Below are positions 52,901 to 61,900 of a stretch of DNA of 64,000 nt, in pieces. Positions within the stretch are counted from its first letter, which is position 1. Each line of letters begins with the position of its first letter. The notes beneath the pieces were generated by a model that saw nothing but the letters and a program-made list of their open reading frames with translations, ran no database searches and was not told the DNA's origin. A program made the position numbers and the translations under genes. Source of the stretch: Pycnopodia helianthoides (taxonomy: Eukaryota; Echinodermata; Asteroidea; Forcipulatida; Asteriidae); assembly GCA_032158295.1 (NCBI GenBank), contig CM063252.1, forward strand, positions 16,478,138 to 16,542,137. The letters run 5' to 3'.

Positions 52901-55900
52901 ATACATCAGTATCACACATACTGGGTTTGATTTGTTTTGTGCACGCAAAAACAACGGTGTTTATGCGCAATGTGCAACTGTTTAATCAATGAGTAGATGT
53001 AATACAACCTAATTCTATACTTCCATGGTTTAAAATACAAATCATATTTATGGATGCTATTTAGCTTTGTTATTAAATACTCAAATACTCAACATTAAAT
53101 GTTTCTTCATCTCTTGACTGGTATTAAAATTGTCCCACGAGGACTGGCCCATTTATGGGTCCATGTGGACCGGAATCCGTGTCAAACTGACCCAGAAATG
53201 GGTCCGGAGTCTGGGGCTAGTCTGACCGTAAAGTGCTGTAGAGTAATGCCCCGACTGTTATGCAGTGGCCAAGTCTCTAAACAGTAAGCCCGCCATATGG
53301 ACTTTACCTTCAAGTGGGTTTAAGTGGGCTCAAACGAGGATCCAAACTCATCGAAGACATTTTGCAGACACTTAAAGGCAGAGTGCAACGATTAGCCCAT
53401 TAGAAAAAAAACTCTTCAAGAAGATTGGTGTACGATCCTTACAGCTAATAGGACTCCGGCTTTATACTGACTGTATTGAAATCTGTCGTTGCTGAAGTCA
53501 ACCCTTCCAACGGAATGTCAGAGGTTTTGGTGATCAATCTGGTATTACTCGAATCTTTACTTTTGAAATAAGAAGCATTCGAATCACTTATTCTCGTCTG
53601 TAGGCTATATCTCCATTTCAAACTAGTATTATTCGAATCTCAATTTTCCAAACCAGTATTGCTCAAATCCCTTTTCACAAACTAGTATTTTTCGAATCTC
53701 TACTTTGATTTTCAAACTAGTAGGACCTATCATTCGAATATCTGTTTTACAGTTTGGTATTATTCGATTCTCTACCCTTCAGACTAACATTGTTCGATTG
53801 TCTATTTTCCAAACTAGTATTGTTCGAATTGCTACTTTCCAAACTACTATTACTTGATGTTATAATTTTCAAAATGGTATTTTCTTCTTTTCAGCTCTAT
53901 ACACTAAATAAAATATAACTGTGAAACTATTTAAGATTTTGTTTCATATATAAAATGAATTACACAAATCACAAACTTTTAGCTACGATGTGTTATACAT
54001 TATTCACAAATAGAGATACTATTATATGATACATGCTGTTCCATTCAGTCTATCCGTCTCGCTGCTGGTCTTGAGAGTGATGGAATGGTCGAGGCAGTGT
54101 TTACGGAACGACCACTGTAGTTTAAACACTTTTGGTCAAAATAATATCGGGTTAATACAATAACAGAAACGATCGGTTTAAACACCGAGCTATGTTAAAC
54201 ATTCGATGGGGAACGGGCTCACCCAGTCCTAATTTTTAATCTTTTTTTTTTGCACCTGTCAATCACAATTAGTTCGAATGCCTGAACCATCCTCACCCGG
54301 GCACTTAAAAGATTTCGCCCGATTTGACTATACAGTTGAAAAATCAAGATAACGGTAATGATGGGAATGGACAGGTAAAACACAGGGTGCTTTCAACTTA
54401 TCGGTGGACGAAGGAGAGAAAGGTTATGCCGTCAGCTGCAGATATTTAAAGTCATTCCCATGGTTCCCCCCAAAATATGCATAACACGAGAAAGACGTTG
54501 ATCATTGTTAAGCCCAACGGAGAGAAACGAAATGTCTGGTATTTGCTTTAAACGCCGTCACAAGGCCGTCATGCAAAACACCATACGAGGCTTCAGAGCA
54601 ACCAGACCCATCCTGAAAAACCGAGCGATTAGGGGACAACTTTGACAAGTTGAAGTAAAGATGTTCAATCCTTCAACGGGGCTGACAGCTATGTTACACC
54701 CCCCTCGGGTTCCATGGAAAGGGACCCATCACGTCTCAATGAACATTCAGAACATTCTAATGGTGAAAGCAGAAGAGACATTATTTTGTACGAAAACGAA
54801 GTCACCGCAAACATAAACTGAGCGGAAATGAGAGTCACGTCTGTAGCTGAGGTTTTATTGACTGCAGTAGATGTGTCTGGAAAAAAAAATCAAATCACAA
54901 ACAAAAACAAATATAGAACAAAATGGCGACCGTGATTGCTCCATCTAGAGCACGGACAAAAAAACGGAGACATCAAGCGAACTCATCAGTTACCAAAGTG
55001 TTCGACTGTGGATCATGTACGACACCTTATCTATTCCTCGGACCGGAAACACGCGACACGCTTCATGTTTGGCCGACCAGCCTGCAATATGACTATTCTC
55101 ACGTTCTTTGTTCCGGGCGAAGACGGATGGATGCTCATGCGACCGGGCTATTGCATGCAGTTCATAATTTGCCTGATCTTTATATACTACAAACAAACTC
55201 ATTGTAATTTGTTTGTACCTGTACAAAAAAATGTGTGTAATTTAAAAAAAATATTTTGCTAGCTTTTATGAATTCCTGTTCTGATAACAAAACATGATTT
55301 TGCTAGCTTTTATGAATTCATAATCTGATAACAATTTTGATTGCATTATTTTCAATGCGTCTGATATTTGAATAGAGTTTGATTGTGGCTCATGAGAACA
55401 CGAAGGTATACCACTATATACAAATACCTGTGCACAATACCGTCCACTTCGTATACAGTCATGTACGACTTTCCACAACCCAAAAATAATTGTCATTGTT
55501 AGTCAATGGTGCGCATTGATTTCGAAATAACACAAAAACAACGTGGCAGGGAGAAGACGTAGGGAAACAAACAATCGGGTTTTACTCATTGGAATCAAAA
55601 GTCAAGCCCATTTTTAATGTTCCCAAATGCTCATTTGATACACCGCGTGTTAATAATTAAAAAAAATGGTTGTGACGTCATTGCATGAGACCATGAGCTT
55701 CCCTGGGTTCTTTATAGGATTCTACAACGTACGGATGTGAATTTGATAGTGCGTTTATAATTTAGCACTGCTAGCTCGTGCAAAAAATAAAAGGGGAGCA
55801 TCGTTGAACTGTATGCAGAGGTGCCAACATTTGCATCTTACAATCACGGAGATTGTGTACAAAATCAGGGAGATACTTAGAATTACATTCAACATGTTAT

Positions 55901-58900
55901 TAAAATAGGGAAAACGTTTCCATAATCAGGGAGATTTTCAAATTTGTTCATCACACAACATGGAAAGATTTGTTTATTTCCAGGGAGTTTTCTGCAGAAT
56001 CAGGAAGAGTTGGCAGCACTGAGTATGCTGTCATGTAATTCAAAACTTTACAAAAACCATGATAACCGGGTACCCGAATACAATCATCAAACGAACCCAC
56101 CAGCCTACCCAAATGGTAAAGGTGCGTGCTCACAGCAGTGGCAACTCTTGCAATGTCATTCCCATTCATCAGACGTTCACTATGGTTTCCACACAGTGTT
56201 TATTTATTCTGGTTTGAGTGAGCGTCGGCGATGGAGGACTTGTATGTTTTTTGCTGAGGTTATGTAGACTTAGGGGTATGCCAAATATTTCTCTACCTTC
56301 ATCAAGCGTTTATTCATTAAGAATAAACGCTATACTTAAAGGAACATTACAGAATTGGTAAGAAACAAACTTATAAAATATACTTTTTGAACACAGATTT
56401 ACATAAAACTTACACGGTCTAATGATGATGATAGTAGAAAACATCCCTTGAAATATTTCTGTCTGAAGTGCCATATTTGATGAGAAATGAATAAACTAAT
56501 TTTCCGATTGGAGGTCATCGCTCAGTGAGCGTTTTATTCATTTGTTGAATCTATATGGTTTCATGCAAATGTGTAATCCGTTTTTCACTATTTTCTCGTG
56601 ACCCAGATGGCCGATCGATCTCAAACTTCTACAGGTTTGTCAGTTTATGTATATGGTGGATTACATAAAGTGCTTACACTGCCAGCACTTTGTTTTGTTA
56701 GCAAAAACCAATTCTGTAATGTTCCTTTAAACGTGAATTAACGCTAGACTGTTGCGAATAAACACAATGATACTACAATGTGAGTAAACGCAAAAATAAA
56801 ATGCGAATAAACGCAATACTCTTGTGAGAAACGCAATACATTGCAAATAAACGCAACACTGTTGCGAATAAACGCTATTGTGATTATAATCCGCAATAAA
56901 AATTCGAATTCAAATGAAGAAACACAAAATCCAACACTGTTTCTCAAAGGTATTATACAGGATTGGTAGTCGCAGACAGTGTTCATGTTTTGTGTGATTC
57001 AACATATGCATGAACAAACAAACCTGTGATTTTTTGAGCTCAATTAGTCATTGAGCTCACGAAAATAGTGAAAAGAGACCTTATGTGTTTTCTGTTTTTT
57101 CAAACATCGAGTTTTTATCACGCGTGATAACTCATTTCTCAGAAATGATATCATTTTAGGCAGAATTATTTTAGGGAACCCTTTCTACCATTACTTACTT
57201 TAAATCATGTAAGTTATGTGTGAATCTGTGAACATTCGTGTTTTTCGATCTTACCAATAGTGTACAGGGCCTTTAAACAAATAATCCAAATGAAAAATAA
57301 ACCCAGCACTGTTTCTTAGATAAATATTAAATCTGAATTGTGTTTTCCCGACGAGATATGCATGACTACGTGAGCATGATCCCGTGACGTGCCCGGCCTG
57401 CCCTTCACCACGCAAAAGCATGGTTACAGAGTGACCGGTTTGCCTGACTAGGTACTGTGTCATTAAAATAAACTAATGCTAAATTACTATATATTTTTAT
57501 TAGAATTAAGTTGTAACTGGTAGGACACCGCAGAGGCCGACTTGAACTGCAGATTCAAGTTGTAACAGTGCAGATTTGTTAGTTGAAAAAAAAAAAAAAA
57601 AAAAAAAAAAAAAACACCACTCTAAAATGCGAATATCTTAAAAGATCGCAACCGCCTCTTCGTGAAAACGGTGACGATCTGTTTATTAGGCACTGGAAAA
57701 AACACACAGCATTCAACTGACACCTAATTCGATTTCCTACTATATTCATTCATTTATTTCATTGCACATCCAACGCCGCATGCGTCAATAACAGGATAGT
57801 GATTTGACGTTGTTTTATCAGGAGTACTTTTCAATCGTTATTAACTGTCTGATCAATCAGTTGGTTTAAATCCCTGACTGTATTATACAAAACCGGACGA
57901 AACTTCAACGTGTCTTTAAACACGCCAGCAGAATCACAGGTGCTGACGTGGAAAGCCTTCAGAAGTTGGTAGATAGTGAAACACATTTATGAAACAAATT
58001 TAAAGGAACATTACAGAATTGGTAAGAAAAAAACTTGTTAATATACTTTTTGATCACAGATTTACATAAAACTTACACGGTCTAATGATGATGATAGTAG
58101 AAAACATCCCTTGAAATATTTCTGTCTGAAATGCCATATTTGATGAGAAATGAGTAAACTAATTTTCCGATTGGAGTTTATCGCTCAGTGAGCGTTTTAT
58201 TCATTTTTTAAATCTATATGATTTCATACAAATGTGTAATCGTTTTTTTACTATTTTCTCGTGACCCAGATGGCCGATCGATCTCAAACTTCTACAGGTT
58301 TGTCAGTTTATGTATTATGGTGGTTTACATAAAGTGCTTACACTGCCAGCAACTGTTTTGTTAGCAAAAACCAATTCTGTAATGTTCCTTTAAGTGTATT
58401 ATGTCTGACAGTACACATCCCCTTCATTCAATGATTTTAGCAAATAGATCAGGTGGGATTCGACAACAAACAGGTTTAAAAACTACATCTACCCAGCGCC
58501 ATCCATAGCTTTAACAGTAGTTTTATCAGATAACTTTTTTTTAAACTTATTGACTCGTCTTGTTTTTATGACTCACTCATTTACTTCTGCGTAAATAATA
58601 CACCGATCCAGTAGGCCACGCCCCATGACAAATTCACCAATCACAATGCGGGATTTAAGGTCCGACACTATACCGCCAATTTTGTCCGACAAAAACAACG
58701 TGCACGGCGGACGGGGGGGGGGGGGGGACACGCCACGCGTTTGTTCGTTGCTATGGTGGGCGTGGCCTACTGGATCGGTGTATTGTCTAAATGTGATGAC
58801 ATTTTTTGAAGGCTTTTATGTAAATTTGTCAAGGCTGAATCATGGGTAACACATTTCATGTTTGTTTGTTCGTTTGTTTGGTTTATTTCCATTTGCAAAA

Positions 58901-61900
58901 CTTGCAAATACATAAAATAACAACTGTTATTATAGTAATAAAAAATGTAATAAAAAAAAAAGTACAAATGGAGGTAACATCCAGAGGAGGTATAACCCTC
59001 CTGTAGTGGAGTACCCAGACTGCTATTGGTTCCTAATATACATATATACATGTATATTTTTAGTATCATCCCACCTTTTGATCTTGCTATTCTCTATTAA
59101 TTGACCATTGTTAGTTGCATCATGATGCAACTTGCTCTTTAATCCTACCTTTTCATGTTTCCCTGCATTGTTATCGAACAATGCATTTACCACTTTTATG
59201 GTCCAGTAATCCATCCTTCCACACTAAACATCCTTTGTCCTCACCACTTTACTCCTATTGGTTCATAGCCACCAATTGTTTCTGAAATAGAAACTTTGAT
59301 TGGCTGTATTTTTCCCGCTTCTTTCTTGATCCTTCCCTTAATCCCTTTTCCCTCTCTTTTTCTATAAATGGATATGTATTTGTTTGTACTTGTTTTATGC
59401 CTCTGAAGAAGGTCCGGTTTGGATCGAAAGCTAAGGCCATCTACCCTACTCATTATATATATATATATATATATTATATATGTTTATATATTAATATTTA
59501 TTAATTGCATGCGAAAATTTAATATACTATGTGTTTTTCAAACGATGAATAACTAAATTGAACTGAATTGAATTGATCAGTTTTAGATGTGGGAGGAAAA
59601 CCCCAACGGGGAAAACCCACGCAGTCAGTTAGGGACTGAAAACACATGCAAGGCTCCGGTCTGTGGTGGGATTCAAACTGAGGCCCACAGAGGTGAAAGG
59701 CAGAGAAAGAAACCACTGAACCAACCTATTGCCCTATCGAAATTTTCGTTGACATAATTGTGTTTTCTACCTTTGGTCAAAATCAAGTAACCATTTGGAG
59801 AAAAAAAATAAAAATAATAATGATCGCTACAATCCATTGTCTCGTTTCAGAATTAACCAATAGTAGTCCTGTTTTATTTCAGTTAACTAACGTTCATCTC
59901 GTTCTTGTCGTCGTCGATCTTACTTCGAAATTGACGTGCCACCAAAGCGGCAAAAAAAACCAAATGAATTTGCCATCAATGTCGACCAAGCAGGCAGTAC
60001 CATTCGTGACATTGTACAATGTTGTGAATGGAACCAAGCATGCCTCACTACGTGCACTTCAAAACATCGTATACCTAAAAAATAAAAGCCCGAGGAACCA
60101 ATTCCACTCTAGTACTTGAACCAGAAACACCAGGCGTTTTTTTTTTCAGGCTACGAATGTGTGAAACTGAAATATACTATTTGGAGTATGCTCGCAGACA
60201 TACGGACTGAATAACCTAAAACGCTGCGAACGAATGCATATAAAAACAAATACAGTTTTACACTTAGAGATTAGGAGTGTAAGTTAATTTGTGGTCTAAC
60301 TTAATAATGCATAAACAACTGTTGTAGTCCGGTTATTGTACTTTGAGCAAAAAAAAAAAAAAAAAAAAAAACACTCACACACACACGCACACACACACGC
60401 ACATACCAAAATCCACGCATGCATGGTGGATCAACTATTGCAGAAGTGCATTTTGTGATGGTATGGTAAACATACTCAATTAAAAGTACCTGCATTTATC
60501 TGAGTGGGCTATATGCCAAAACAAGTCAAATAGATTTGAGTTACCTGGCAAAGTCGACTGTAAAAATTATTTTGGACTTCCTGACAGCTTTTTGATACTG
60601 TCATCATCGTTTTTTGTGGCTGACTGGTTCAATGAAAACAACTTTATGCATTTAAAGGAAAGGTGCATGTACTTTTGGTAATTACTCCACAAATTAATAA
60701 CCTTACTTAATAAACAGCACTGGAGAGCTGTTGATATTATACAATATTGTTAGAAAACCCCCTCTGAAGTAATGTAGTTTTTGAGAAAGAGGTAACTTTT
60801 CAGGCATGAAGCCTTTCTCAGGAATCTGAAAGCACACAATTCTATGCAACAAGAGTGTTTTTTTTTTTTTTTTTTTTTTTTTTCTTTCAATATTTTCTTG
60901 CAACTTCGATGACCAATTGAGCCCAAATTTTCACATGTTTGTTATTTTATATATAGGCCTATGTTGGTATATAGCACGTGAGGACACTAGTCTTTGACAA
61001 TTACCAAAAGTATATCCTGTTTTCAAGTTCTTTTAGACAAGTATAATATACTGATTGCGGGGAAATTTAAAATAAACTATAGATTCTTACTAATCCACTC
61101 TTTGATATTATTGTTTTTTATTTATTTAATTATTTATTTATTTGGGTTTTGTTTGTTACAAGTCATTGCTGTATCCGATCGACTGTACACTTTATTCCAG
61201 TGACAAATCTCGGCAGTAATTGGCACTGACGTTGATTTGTCAAAAAAAATACCAACGCGACATCCCCATAACGACAACCCTAAACTATGACGAATGACCA
61301 CCAGACTGGTTGGCATCCTGTCTCCCGCACGCCGAACCCTTCACATCACCGATGTGCCTTTCGACAGCTCGGCATAGGCTAAGGAGCCCTAGAGCAAATT
61401 TACTTACATGTCTTACTGGGCCCAATTACATTCAGCTTTTAAGCAGAACATAATGTTAATCAAAAATCATCAGGAAACCCAGTCGAAAGTGAAGCAATCA
61501 TTATTGTAAAATGGTATTTTGACGGAACCAATTTCAGCTTAGCCAGACTTGCGCTTGGCAATTTATTATTCTTTTCGCTCCACAAATTTTACGAAATCGA
61601 TAGAATCCCAGACATAGCCATGCATATCCCAAAAACCTAGACAGACAGAAAGAAAAACAAAACTCGCCAAAACCTTCTTCTGTGCGTATGGGAATGCTTT
61701 CATAACTGCGTCGGATAGAGAAAACGTTTTATCCCTACACTGTGTGATAAGCACTGCACTTTCCAAGTTATGCAAGCACAGAATTACAGACATTGTACTA
61801 GATGGGATTCGAACCCAGGACCTCCGCATTCTGGAGGAGACGTCTTCGACACAAGATAACCACACGTGCCCTGGTGACATGATGCTAGTTCGCACAGCAA

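Noticed and set aside
53530..53885. CRISPR-like array
   Set aside because: Repeats are degenerate, contiguous and without unique spacers, and the genome is animal.
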